This document shows, one piece after another, positions 22,730 through 33,976 of a stretch of 64,000 nt of DNA. Position numbers and translations under genes: made by a program. Position 1 is the stretch's first letter; every line of letters starts with the position of its first letter. The DNA is from Prochilodus magdalenae (lineage: Eukaryota > Chordata > Actinopteri > Characiformes > Prochilodontidae). The stretch spans positions 186,001 through 250,000 of the forward strand of contig JAMWET010000809.1 of the NCBI GenBank assembly GCA_024036415.1, in the 5' to 3' direction. The notes under the pieces are model-generated. The model saw only the letters and a program-made list of their open reading frames with translations, was not told where the DNA came from and searched no databases.

Positions 22730-23160
22730 AGGCAATGTAAACAACTTGTTATACCTACAGTCAATGTGGTTCAGCCCTACATGTTTGAGCCTCCCTCAAA
22801 CATGGACCACTTCGCTCTACTTGAGCACTCTCTGAATGATGAGTAATAAGTGCAAAAACTGAGCACAAGCTGTTTAATGCAAATTTCAAAGATCTAATTA
22901 CATTTTGCAGCTAATGTTAGAGAACGCAGGCTTTTATTTTATGACATGTAGATCATGGGCTTATAGTGTCAGATAGTTGGACACTCAGCACTTACGTTAG
23001 ATCCGTAACCTATAGCAAACTGTCACACAAGAACCCATTATGAGTCAGCACAGTGATATTTAAAGACACAGTGGAGAGATTTCTTGTGTGCCTCATTGTG
23101 CACCACGGCTGTAAAGTAAGCGAGCCCTGGTGTTTTAGCGTTTCATGCTTGCATTACAAA
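22730..23160. repeat. Unclassified dispersed repeat, copy 1
   Basis: This region shares ordered phrases with 29820-30340: tgtggttcagccctaca near the left, gcaggcttttattttatgac in the middle, and ttgtgcaccacggctgt at the right. Spacing is similar and identity is patchy, so the two are old copies of one element. No ORF or terminal repeats were identified. Confidence 0.55.
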
Positions 23161-23309
23161 TAAGCTGCTATCTAACACGCTCTCCTACATTTAAGCCCTA
23201 ATATTTCTACAACTGATTTTTTTTGTATTTTATTTTGGCAAAGTCTAGCTCAGCTATATTTGGTTTTTATATATAAATATGTGTGTGCAAAAATGTGTTT
23301 TCATATATA

Positions 23310-24775
23310 CAGATGCTGGTCATATAATTAGAATATCATGAAAAAAATTGTTTTATTTCAGTAATTCCATTCAAAAAGTGAAACTTGTATATAATAATTA
23401 TTCATTACATACAGATTGATATATTTCAAATGTTGATTTCTTTTAATGTTGATGATTATAACTGACAACTAATGAAAATCCCAAATTCAGTATCTCAGAA
23501 AATTAGAATATCACTTAAGACCAATACAAAAAAGGATTTTTAGAAATGTTGGCCAACTGAAAAGTATGAACATGAAAAGTATGAGCATGTACAGCACTCA
23601 GTACTTAGTTTGGGCTCCTTTTGCCTGGATTACTGCAGAAATGCAGCGTGGCATGGAGTCAATCAGTCTGTGGCACTGCTCAGGTGTTAAAAACCCAGGT
23701 TGCTCTGATAGTGGCCTTCAGCTCTTCTGCATTGTTGGGTCTGGCGTATCGCATCTTCCTCTTCACAGTACCCCATAGATTTTCTATGGGGTTAAGGTCA
23801 GGCGAGTTTGCTGGCCAATTAAGAACAGGGATACCATGGTCCTTAAACCAGGTACTGGTAGCTTTGGCACTGTGTGCAGGTGCCAAGTCCTGTTGGAAAA
23901 TGAAATCTGCATCTCCATAAAGTTGGTCAGCAGCAGGAAGCATGAAGTGCTCTAAAACTTCCTGGTAGACGGCTGCGTTGACCTTGGACCTCAGAAAACA
24001 CAGTGGACCAACACCAGCAGATGACATGGCACCCCAAACCATCACTGACTGAGGAAACTTTACACTGGACCTCAAGCAACATGTATTCTGTGCCTCTCCT
24101 CTCTTCCTCCAGACTTTGGGACCTTGATTTACTTTCATCAGAGAACATAACTTTGAACCACTCAGCAGCAGTCCAGTCTTTTTTGTCTTTAGCCTAGGCG
24201 AGACGCTTCTGACGCTGTCTCTTGTTCAAGAGTAGCTTGACACTAAGAATGTGACAGCTGAAACCCATGTCTTGCATACGTCTGTGCGTGGTGGTTCTTG
24301 AAGCACTGACTCCAGCTGCAGTCCACTCTTTGTGAATCTCCCCCACATTTTTGAATGGGTTTGGTTCCACACTCCTCTCCAGGGTGCGGTTATCCCTATT
24401 GCTTGTACACTTTTTTCTACCACATCTTTTCCTTCCCTTCGCCTCTCTATTAATGTGCTTGGACACAGAGCTCTGTGTACGGCCAGCCTCTTTAGTAATG
24501 ACCTTTTGTGTCTTGCCCTCCTTGTGCAAGGTGTCAATGGTCGTCTTTTAGAACAACTGTCAAGTCAGCAGTCTTCCTTATGATTGTGTAGCCTACAGAA
24601 CTAGACTGAGAGACCATTTAAAGACTTTTGCAGGTGGTTTGAGTTAATTAGCTGATTAGAGTGTGGCACCTGGTGACTTCAATATTCAACATAAAATAAA
24701 AGTTTCACTTTTTGAATGTAATTACAGAAATAAATAAACTTTTTCATGATATTCTAATTATATGACCAGCACCTG
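23310..24775 (-). mobile_element. Near full-length Tc1-like element, 1466 bp
   Basis: The left end CAGATGCTGGTCATATAATT and right end (complement) CAGGTGCTGGTCATATAATT form long inverted repeats, with TA at 23308-23309 and 24776-24777. The inner part is one minus-strand transposase pseudogene. Plus-strand ORFs over 23566-24583 are antisense shadows. The length is normal for a complete Tc1-type element. Confidence 0.95.
23598..24581 (-). pseudogene. Tc1-like transposase pseudogene (DD34E type)
   Basis: The expected start is ATA instead of ATG at 24579-24581. An early frameshift follows near 24543-24550. The next block reads TIDTLHKEGKTQKVITKEAG and then SSVSKHINREA, a helix-turn-helix. A TAG interrupts after RQRQKRLA (about 24194). 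Then comes KKDWTAAEWFKVMFSDESK with the first catalytic Asp. A second frameshift follows directly, then QGPKVWRKRGEAQN, FIFQQDLAPAHSAKA (second Asp) and NSPDLNPIENLWG (catalytic Glu). A last frameshift at about 23690 precedes a readable C-terminus with TGA at 23598-23600. The catalytic residues survive but the gene cannot make a full protein. Confidence 0.93.
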
Positions 24776-24776
24776 T

Positions 24777-24777
24777 A

Positions 24778-24828
<51 letters not shown>

Positions 24829-24850
24829 ATATATATATATATATATATAC
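24777..24850. repeat. (ATCT)n then (TA)n microsatellite at the transposon edge
   Basis: About 13 ATCT units run into about 11 TA units. The array starts at the TA target site of the Tc1 element and may have grown from it. Confidence 0.95.
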
Positions 24851-24944
24851 GGAATTACACTGACATGGACCTTAGTAGTCCAGATGTACATGTTAGACCT
24901 CATAAGGTTAGATCATAAGACATGCAAATGAATTACGTTTTTAC

Positions 24945-25853
24945 GTTTGGTCATGCATGTGGCATAGGCAAAGACAGACCTCACCACTGCATGTGACTGA
25001 CTACATAAGGTCATACTGTTGTGTGTGTTCTCCATTCTGACTCATGCTGCTTGTTGGTAGCATTGACTGCAAGCAAAGTATGCCTCAGAGAAGAGTTCAA
25101 AAGCAGTTCTAGTAGTTGGAAGAGTTTGAGAGAAGTTGCATCGTATCGCTCCGAAAAGCAGGATGGTCTTATCGATGTACTCCACACCATATCAGTTATG
25201 TGGATATAACATGCTGTTGGCTCTGTGGAAGAAAGAAGGCGGCAGGCACCCGCGGCATGAAGGATCTGGGAGACCTGCACAAACCATGGGGAGAGAGAAC
25301 CAACAAATTTTCTGGCATGCATGGAGTTACCCAACAGCCACAATTGCATCCACTCAGCAAACAGTGATGCCCTCCATTAGTCATCCTGATAGTACCAGTA
25401 CTATTGACAGACGGCTGCACGACACAGCACACGTGCACACAGACCACTGTGAGGACTGCCCTCAACACCACGTCAACCTCCTTAATGTCATGGAGTGACT
25501 TGGTCATCTTTAGTAATGAGTCCCATTTTTGTCTTGGTGGAGATGACCAATGAATCTATGTGTGGAGGCACCATGGTCAGCACCACGATGAGCGGTTTGT
25601 TGTGAAGTAACAATTGTCCAGAAGGCCTGGTGACATTCTACCTCCACCTCTACCCCAAAATCAGAAGGAACTGTGTGAGAATATTCAAGCTGAATGGGTT
25701 GGATTATTACAGGACACCACTAGGAACCTCTACAACTCTTTATCAAATATCAAAATGTCTGGCATGTTGCATTAGCAAATATGTTGCATAGCATTGCAAT
25801 CCAGCACTTCCCTTCTGGGTGCACCTAATCTTTTGATGATCAATGCATATTAA
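24945..25853 (+). mobile_element. Repeat family A, longest copy: decayed Tc1/mariner-like
   Basis: The plus strand keeps, in broken frames, AGWSYR (about 25150) and a GSGRP-like string (first DNA-binding domain and linker). At 25505-25600 SNESHFCLGGDDQ and YVWRHHGQHHDERFV surround the first catalytic residue. At 25680-25760 ENIQAEWVGLLQDTTRNLYN is the C-terminal region. The middle catalytic part is missing. The right end (cttctgggtgcacctaatct then tttgatgatcaatgcat) is the complement of the left end at 51750. Other copies: 8975-9195, 51750-52145, 57060-57690, 62335-62560. The left border is uncertain. Confidence 0.75.
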
Positions 25854-26339
25854 ATGTGTGAAAAAGCCTTTTTTTTCTCATACATGGTTCTTCTTGTTAT
25901 AACTATGCAAAATAGCTAAAAACAGAACTAACCAGTATATAGATAAAGCTGCGGTGTATACCTGTAAGCACTCAGCAGCTTCTCTGACTCAGCAAAAACT
26001 GTGCGGAATGTCATTTCACATCCGAATTCTTCAAGACATTTACTTCATACATCTCATTCACTCGTGCTTACACCTCTCAGACTCTGCCGGAGATGGTAAA
26101 TATCACCAGCTAGTGGGCTGCTATGCTAGCTAAAGGCTAAATCAAGGCTAAAAGCCGCTCCCTCAATAAGAATCTGGACGGACTTTAACTCAGACTGTAC
26201 GTGACTACACATCAGCAGATGAGTGATTACTGAAAGAAGTCTGGCTCAGTCGTTCAGGTAAGGAGCTCCTGTTAGCATGTTTTTCCCACTTAATACTTCT
26301 GTTACAGATATTTTGCTATAAGCAGTTTTACTGCGTGTA
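25854..26339. other. Intronic stretch, nothing recognised
   Basis: AT-rich, with no ORF of note and no repeat end. Confidence 0.5.
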
Positions 26340-27330
26340 GTGTTGTTCATAAATATCGGTACCCTCAATGACGACTGGTATAAAAGAATTCACAACTGTA
26401 TTTAAAGTGTATAATGCTAGTTTCCTTTTTCTGTCTACCAGTTTACCTGTCTAGCGTGTATGTTTGGGATCATTATCCTGTTGGAAAGTTCACTTCTACA
26501 GCTTCAAATTTTATAGCTGGTCCCAAATTCTCCTCAAGCACTCTCTCATATAAAAGAGGATTCATAGTAAACTTTGTCACTGTAAGGCCCGGAGGCAAAC
26601 CATAACATTTTCATGCTATACAGATGGTATGAGGTTCTTTGATTTCACCAAACACGGCTTCTAGTACAGTGGGCAAACAACTTTATGTTTGATTCTTCTG
26701 TCCATACACTAAAACAGAGGTTCTGCTTTAGTCTTGCCCCAATGTTCTTTTCAGACAGCAAGGGCTTCATCCTGGCGAACCTCCCACATTGATCAAATTT
26801 GTCCAGTCTTTCTATAACAGTAGATGCATGCACTTTTACATCAGCACTGGCAGGAGCTAGCTGTAGATCCTGTGATGAAATTTTAGGGGTCCTTTAGACT
26901 TATTTCAGCAACCTAATGTCTGCTCTTAGGTAAAAATTTCTGGGACAGTTATTTTAAATCTTCTCTACTTGTAGATGGTTTTCCAGACAGTTAAATGATT
27001 AATTCCAAGTTTGTGGATATCTTCTTAAACCCCATTCCCAGTCTCAATAGTAACCAACAACCTTCTTTCTGAGGGCCTCAGACAGTTCCTTTCATCAAGG
27101 CATTATGATTCCACAGACTACAATATCAAAGAGTAAACTAGACCAGAGATTTAAATAAGCTTCCTCCAAGATACTAAGTCTTCAAGACACTAACAGTGTT
27201 CTAATCAACAGCACCTGCTTTACATTTTGACATGTTTAAAGCAGTGACCTATGTAGGGGTGCACTAGCTTTATCCATATGAGAAAACTGTATTACTGTTT
27301 ATTTCTAGGATATAAAGGATGACAAAAATA
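26340..27330 (-). mobile_element. Decayed Tc1-like element
   Basis: Minus-strand fragments in several frames follow Tc1 order: KELSEALRKKVVGYY (about 27085-27035), then HASTVIERLDKFDQCGRFAR (about 26833-26774) and RMKPLLSEKNIGARLKQNL, then LLYERVLEENLGPAIK (about 26540) just before a QQDN-like site destroyed by stops. The left end, tgttgttcataaatatcggt, looks like an inverted-repeat end, but the right end is poorly matched. No intact frame. Confidence 0.72.
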
Positions 27331-28489
27331 TGTTTCCTTCACCATCACCTTTATTTAGTATCGTTGTAATAATGATAAATATATTCTGTAAATTCTTTGT
27401 TAATTTATTTGCTTTGAGTTTAACACATCACAACAAAAAAAGGATGTGGCATATTTTTGCACAGACTATTTTACGTTTTATTTATTTATTTATTATTTAT
27501 GCAGAGTATTTGTGCAACTTTAACTGTTATGAACTTTTGATTCAGACAAAGCAATCCTGTCAAAATAAAAGTCTTAAAATGACAAGCTTAAAGCCAACAA
27601 TGCAGGGCATTTATTAATGTGTCACAACTGCGGTTGACGCTAGTGATGTCGTAACCACTTTCATGAATAGGTTTTACAGATGGAGTTTATTCAGAGAGGT
27701 TCTTCATTCATGATTCAACATGAACTACTTCCATAATAAACAACATAACCTCTGCAAAAATGCACTGCAGCCTTGATACTGACAGCTACAACATAAAAGA
27801 GTAAGAAGCTTTTCTTCATATCCGGTGTCACGACTTCCTTCGGGACAGGAAGTGACAAAAAAATCTCCTTAGCTCCTCTCAAAGCCACAAGTTTACTAAC
27901 ACTCCTTCTCTAGCTCTGCTAAAAGAACATTCTGACAGCAGGCATTGTAGTCTCTCCCCTCAGTGCCTGCCGGTGGGGGATTTAGAGGCTGTGAATGAGC
28001 GCCTGTTTCTATATTGGTTTCTCTCAGAAAGCAGTGAGCTCTCAGTTCTTTTTGGGAAAACATCCGTTTCAGCTCTAATTCTCTGAAACTCTTCTTAATC
28101 AAGTATTTAGGCAGTAGAGACTGAAAGGCCATGGGGTGTCTAGCTCGTCCTTAACCTGCTCTGTCGCTGAAAGTAAAAAAGCGAATAATTTAACAATATT
28201 TCCCAATAACATGGTGGAAGAATTTCTAATTTCTACTGACACTCAGTCATTTCTCCAAGGTTGGTCAGATACTAGAGAACACTCCTGAGTGAATACAAAA
28301 TAAATGGGTTTTCAGGGACTTTTGTACAATATCAGTTTGTAAAAAAATTGCTATAGTTTGTAAAAATTATATGCTGAAAAATGTATTGCTGTTATATGTT
28401 TGTGAGTTTTTAAGGGGTCATACTGGCAGTGTCTTATGTACATTCATAATGTCAGTAAGTACGAACCATTTCAGCCAGTCAAAGATCTG
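27331..28489. other. Intronic stretch
   Basis: The ORFs at 27330-27617 (plus) and 27896-28132 (minus) are unrecognised. The latter lies in a slightly GC-richer patch (27940-28140) without a domain signature. No clear repeats. Confidence 0.4.
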
Positions 28490-28760
28490 ATTGGCTCACC
28501 AATCAATCAGCACTACATAGCAATAATAACAAACAAACCAGTCAACAGTCTGTAGCAGTCAGGTAGTAGCACTCAGTAGCAAAATATCAACCAATCAGCA
28601 CTCATCAGCAGCAATGCTAATCAATCCGCTTACTCCTCAGAAGCAGTACATTCAACCAATCAGTAGAGATAATTCCCATCAATCAGTACTCAGTAGCAAT
28701 AATATGACTGCATAGAAGCAAAATGTATTATTATTATTATTACTATTATTATTACTATTC
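28490..28760. repeat. Degenerate tandem repeat (caaccaatcagcactcagtagc type) and a TTA run
   Basis: Phrases such as accaatcaatcagcacta, accaatcagcactcatcagc and ccatcaatcagtactcagta recur at irregular spacing of about 35-40 nt from 28495 to 28705. An (ATT)n-like run follows at 28728-28760. Old, weak array. Confidence 0.6.
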
Positions 28761-29464
28761 AGGGGGTTATTTGTGTCTGACTTTACTGAGCTTCAGACTC
28801 TTTCTTTTCAAAAGCTTTTCTTCCTGCTGAAGTTGACTTCATCTCATCTGTTTATTCTGTTTTTTTTTTTTGCTAACCTGCATGTGACTACTGTTTTATT
28901 CTTTCGCCTCAGTTGTTTTGGCGTTTGCGGCGCCCTGAGGGAGTTATCTTCCCCCTCCTGTTGGAAGCTAAATGGCCACCGGACTACCCACCAAAGAAAC
29001 ATCCTGCTGCTATGTGCCGTGAGCTCAAGCCTGACCGGCTTAGGCAACCTACTTCAGAACATCTTCAAAAACAAAACTCACAGCTGTAGCCTGAAGAGAG
29101 CTGCCTACGGTGGAGGAACATCATTATTCCAGCCACCAAACCAGACACACAGTAAATAATTTTGAGAGAATAAAGCATTTGTTTTTTGACTGAGAGAAAA
29201 GAGCATGCAGCTGTTAATATGGAAAAGTACTTTTCCAGCTAATTCCTTTAATGCTGGATTATTCCTTGGCCGTATTACACTCAATGTAAAGCACAATCTT
29301 ATAACTGAATGTCTGAGTCAGGGGTGTTTTAGTAATCCCTGATCTGATATGGTCACATTCTTGGACATATTTTAGAACTAGTCTTGAACTAAACTTATGT
29401 CAGTGGTGTTCTAAAATGCCATTTAGACCATGCTTAGGCTTAATCTGAAAAAAGGTTCATGCTT
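28761..29464. other. Intronic stretch with one 128-codon ORF
   Basis: A 128-codon plus ORF (28773-29159) starts after a T-rich segment. It contains a hydrophobic stretch at residues 13-48 but no recognisable family motif. I treat it as chance. A poly-T run lies at 28859-28871. Confidence 0.4.
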
Positions 29465-29606
29465 CTAAATAAATTAGGACAGATAAATTTAAATAGAACA
29501 GATAACTTAAATCACCTTAAACACGAAGCTGACATCATCTTCTGTGCAAGCTTCTTGTTTAAATTAGAATGTTATTCAAAGAAACCAGTACAGCTGATTC
29601 ATGGCA
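29465..29606. repeat. Fold-back repeat family B, partial copy
   Basis: The flank taaataaattaggacagata then tttaaatagaa and aaatcaccttaa is shared with 32387-32480. The arm gaagctgacatcatcttctg then gcttcttgttta follows, and aaaccagtacagctgattc closes it as at 32665. The second arm present in 32387-32686 is missing here. Confidence 0.65.
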
Positions 29607-29819
29607 AAGCTCTATAAAAGCTATACCTCTCTGTCCTTCAACACGATTATAGCTGTATTTGAAATTTTGGATAATAGAAATTCATAAATGCTCCAAGATT
29701 TCTGAGCTGCTGCCTGCTTAGAACGGTGCAGGTGTGACAGAACACACTGTGAATAATAGTGGTGCCTTCCTGGCAATGTTAACAACCAGGTGCCAGTGGA
29801 AGTAGTGAGCAACAGTACC

Positions 29820-30340
29820 AACTATGCTAGAGGTGACACAGCGGGCGGGATCAGTGTGGTTCAGCCCTACACCTTCCAAAGCTGTTTTCACACTGAAAGC
29901 AGAATGCACTGCGCTCGCCACTCATGTTTGTGATAAGTGGCTTTCAAACCACTCAGGGTTTGGGCAGCGCTCGCCAGTAGGGCGCAAAAGTCGGCAGCAC
30001 TCTCTGATAAAAGTAGCCTTTTGGATAGTTTTTGACGTGAACTACCAGACATGCCTACTGCTCTCCTATTTGCTGCGCTGCGACTCAGGCGAAGCACGTC
30101 ATGCAAAGAGATGCAATAAAATTTTTGCATGGAGAAGTCAGCTCAACTAATGATGGAGAAGTCAGGCTTTTGTTATATGACAGGTAGCTGACAGACATAC
30201 TGTGTTCATTTTTTGAACTCTTAGCACTGACGCTACGTCGGTAATCTTTAGCTAGCTAGAGACCTGCTGCTGTAATGAGGTCACTCAAGCTCGACTGGTG
30301 ATTTCTCATGGGCCTTATTGTGCACCACAGCTGTGAAGAA
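29820..30340. repeat. Unclassified dispersed repeat, copy 2
   Basis: Collinear with 22730-23160: tgtggttcagccctacacct, tcaggcttttgttatatgac and ttgtgcaccacagctgt in the same order. The ORFs here (29824-30150 plus, 29888-30130 minus) are overlapping and unrecognised. The element class is unknown. Confidence 0.55.
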
Positions 30341-31070
30341 CACCTGCAGAGGAACACCTCATGAGCCATGACGTAATTATTGATTTGACACAAATTAAAC
30401 TAAGCATTGCCTGAATTCTCAAAGCAGAGTTTTTATCACCTGCTGCTTTGGTTGCCAGCCTGTTAGCAAAGCCAAAGTGGTATGAAAACGAATCAGCTTT
30501 AAATGTGATATGTTAAGTTGTGGCATCCAACAAAGAAAGCGTGTTTTCTAAAACAGTGTCGAAATCTATAGGTGTCCCCAAACTTCTGATGGACGGTGTA
30601 TGTCTTGTAGTGTTGCGTTTTTGCCTGATGTTTATATTCACTCGCACTGCTTAACGTTTCATCCCACTCACACTTATTCATTCTGAATAAAATGGTCCCT
30701 CCTCCACAGCTGCACCATTTGCCTCAAGCAGTTTCAGAACCTGGAACACCAACGCTTAAACACCTTTAAAAAACACAGCGCAGGTTTATTCTGTACCCCT
30801 GCTGCCATAAACAAAAACCTCATCTCTCCAAGCTGCACTGCCAGTCAGAAAGAATGGGATACTTCAATACATTTTAGCATATATTTGTCAAACCTGAGGA
30901 AGACAAGAAAGGAGCTTCCACTGATCGAGCAAAACGTCTGCATAATGAAATGGTTAAGATGTAAACAAAGTCACTCAGAGTGGTTTGGTGTGAAATGCAT
31001 CATCCTAGGGAAACGGTAGTGTGTTCTCTGTAAAGGATGTGTTAACTTATTGTCACACTTTCTTATTTTC
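30341..31070. other. Intronic stretch with a solitary transposon-end-like phrase
   Basis: At 30568-30602, ctataggtgtccccaaactt then ctgatggacggtgta resembles a single mariner-type terminal repeat. No partner was found nearby. Otherwise no feature. Confidence 0.4.
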
Positions 31071-31202
31071 ACTTACCACATCAGCACTTTGTAGTTCTAC
31101 AATCACAGATTGTAGTCCATCTGTTTTTCTGCATAATTTGCTATCGTCTTTCACCCTGTTGTTCAGTGCTCAGGACCCCCACAGGACCACCACAAAGCAG
31201 GT
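31071..31202. mobile_element. Palindromic MITE fragment
   Basis: The order cagcactttgtagttctac, tgtagtccatctgtttttct, tttcaccctgttgttcagtg, ctcaggacccccacaggacc is the sub-terminal part of the MITE family seen at 22086-22282 and 53196-53405. The outer end is absent. Confidence 0.72.
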
Positions 31203-31225
31203 TTCCAAATGGTAAATAAATAATT

Positions 31226-31328
31226 GCTTGGAAGTTGGAAGGTTGTCTGATGTTGGCTCAGTAGTGTCTGATGGTACTAGGACATCTGACCCAGTGCCTC
31301 TTACCAGTGAGGTGCAACAAGGTTCTCT

Positions 31329-31364
<36 letters not shown>

Positions 31365-32248
31365 CGCTCCCTCTGGACAATCGTATTCGCATTTTTAATG
31401 CTTTCTTCTATTTTTATACTGATGACACTCTGTGTCAATCATTATAATAATCATTATAACATTGGTAGACTAGTCAATCTCACTAATTTAAAGACAGTTA
31501 TCAGTATCTGGATGTCACATATTTTTCTCAGACTGCACGAGGACAAGATGCAAGTTCTTATTTTGGGCCCAGAAGATTTGTCCAAAAAGGTGCAGTTAGG
31601 TCTTGTGCTGGGTTGTAGGCTAGGCCCTTTGTCAGAAATCTGGGTTGACTTTGAGCCTCACCTTAATTTCACTGCTACATCAAGTAGCTTCTCCAACCTG
31701 CTACCTTCTGGTGAAGGTTAGAAATGTGCTGCCCTTTTTGGACATTGATAAACTCATTCAAGCCTTTGTCTCCTAGCGGTTGGACTACTGTAATGTCCTG
31801 TTCACCAGTCTGAGTCGGGGAGACGTGGCTCGTCTGCAGTTTGTTCAAAATACAGCAGCCCATCCTCTCACAAGGACAATACGCAGGGAACATATTACAC
31901 CAGCACTGACCTCTCTTCATTAGCTGCCTGTGACCTACACAATAGTTTTAAAATACTACTGCTGACTTATCAGGCTTTACACAATGAGGCATCACCATGT
32001 CACTGAGCTTTAATGTCCGCTTAGTGATTTGAGAACTCTAAAGTCTTTGAAGCAGAGGCTATTAGCTGTACCCCAAACCAAATTACAATCAGTCTCCTTA
32101 CTGACAGCAGACCTTAAGCATCAATTCATGTTTTTGAAATCATTTAAAGACTTACTTTTATTTTCTTCCCTTTAGTTATTTTTGAAATTTGTCTGTGATG
32201 TTTTAGTATCTTTCGTTGTGATTTATATATTTAGTATCGTTCATTGTG

Positions 32249-32288
<40 letters not shown>

Positions 32289-32348
32289 TTTCACACTGCA
32301 CTTTGAGACTTGTTCTAGAAAAGTGCTATATAAATATTTACTTACTAT
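31226..32348 (+). mobile_element. 5'-truncated L2-like LINE (reverse transcriptase fragment)
   Basis: Broken plus-strand frames follow the reverse transcriptase of L2-type LINEs: SDGTRTSDPVPLTSEVQQGS (VPQGS motif, about 31265-31325), then a TG microsatellite, then FYTDDT in place of the YADD catalytic box (about 31415), SIWMSHIFLRLHEDKMQVLI and LGPE, then the thumb region LDYCNVLFTSLSRGDVARLQ followed by FVQNTAAHPLTRT (31775-31880). The 3' part has a TTA run (32250-32284) and gtgctatataaatatttact, typical of L2 tails. No target duplication was found. Dead copy. Confidence 0.87.
31333..31364. repeat. (TG)n microsatellite inside the LINE
   Basis: About 15 TG units sit between the VPQGS-like and YADD-like coding remnants of the L2 fragment. 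Confidence 0.95.
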
Positions 32349-32386
32349 TGACTGCTGTACAAAGCACTTTACTAATTAAACTGAGC

Positions 32387-32686
32387 TAAATAAATTAAGA
32401 CAAGTGAATTTAAATAGAATCTACAGCCAAAATCACCTTAATCAAGAGGCTGAAGTCAGCTTCTTTTTTTGCCAGCTTCTTGCTCAAATTTTCTCATTCC
32501 ATCTTTAGTGGTGCAGCAGTTATTATAATGCCTCAGGCGCCACAAAGTTACTGCGGAACCATATAAGGTGAAAAGAGAAAATCTGAACAAGAAGCTGGCA
32601 AATAGGAAGCCGACTTTAGCCCCGGACAGGTAAACGTAAATAGACCTTCATAGGAAGAAACCAGTACAGCTGATTCTGTGAGTGAC
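32387..32686. repeat. Fold-back repeat family B, full copy with inverted arms
   Basis: The left arm at 32448-32500 (ggctgaagtcagcttctttt, then gccagcttcttgctcaaatt) is complemented by the right arm at 32575-32621 (ctgaacaagaagctggcaaa, then taggaagccgactttagcc). The loop is about 70 bp. The arms could form a long hairpin. Outer flanks match 29465-29606, so the palindrome belongs to a larger repeat. Confidence 0.85.
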
Positions 32687-33976
32687 TTGTTAGTTCTGCA
32701 GATTAGGGTTCTCTGCCATCGTCTTGGTGGAAACTGGCAATCCTGCCTGTCAACATGAACAGCAATAGACTCTGCTCCTTCCTCTTATTGCAGCTTTATG
32801 CTAAGCTTGCCTGCGGGAGCTTTAGCTAGTGCTGAACTAAATTAGCCATCTGCATAAAATTCTCGAACAACAAAACTTTCCTGTAAATACCTGCCAAAAA
32901 ACTGCAAGCGGTTTATTCACTTCCTTTAGATCCAAACTGACAACAGCTTTGAGGAAAGTACTTTTACTTTTGAAGTATGCTGCGTTACAGCATTACTGAG
33001 AGCCACCCTCGGAGAAATGTGCTGCTAAGCAGGATGCCTGCAGGAGCAGCCCATCTATTTCTGAGGAGAGAAACTTTACAGGACAGAAGTGCCATTTTTG
33101 CATCCATTGCTTTCCTCCAGTCTGAATCACTCTTGCTTCAAGTTGTGTTTTTTTTAGTTGTTTCTTTTTTAGCAGAATCTGCAGAGCTGGATGATACTTC
33201 CCATTTGTCATGTACTCTGTTTCTTGGGTGATTTGGAGCTCGGCATAAGCATAGTTTCCACTGGGACTATCTTTGTTCCTCTATATTCAAATTGATATAG
33301 AGGGGACGTCTGTAAATAGTGCTGTACTGACAACTTACAGAATCCAAATTATGGGCACAGAATTGAAACATGGGCTTATTGATAAAAAGACAGCTACAAG
33401 TAAAACTACTCCACTGGTAAATGGATCAGTATTCTATACCTATTGCTATTGTTACGGTTCGCCCATTTTGATGGTTAGGCTGATGATGACATGGTTTTAC
33501 GATGAACCACGCTATAATTCCCAGTAACTACAATCACTGTTTAAAAGAATAGCCATTCATTAACGTGTTTGAAAAATGCACTTTTAATATTATCCAGACA
33601 CACCACACAGCAGGAGATTATTCTGTATCAGGGGATACATGTCGTAAGGCAGTGACTTTTAGAGTGGACATATTTCTCAGAGGACTAAGTCTATAGTCTG
33701 ATCATGTTTCGGTGCAAAAGGAAAGTTAACTGAAGATGGTCAGGCTGTCTGCAGAACATGCAGAGAAACTGTGTGAGGGCAACACTTCTTTGTCTCCACC
33801 AGCCGTGACTTCTGTAGCAGATACGTTCAGATGAATTGCGCTACCCTATCAAAATGATCTAGCATGATTCTATAGGTGCCTAATAAAACTGTATCCAGGA
33901 TGTTTTAATAACTCATCTTAAATCATCTAATAAAATCATCTTAATAAAAAAAACCCTACCAGCATTAAAACTACAG
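32687..33976. other. Intronic stretch
   Basis: ORFs at 32977-33231 and 33273-33527 (plus) and 32993-33211 (minus) are unrecognised. No transposon ends. Confidence 0.4.

Noticed and set aside
23566..24583. Several plus-strand ORFs of 64-99 codons
   Set aside because: Antisense of the transposase pseudogene at 23598-24581.
25011..25507. Six overlapping ORFs of 62-120 codons
   Set aside because: They lie in a decayed transposon copy; only scattered transposase phrases match and no frame is intact.
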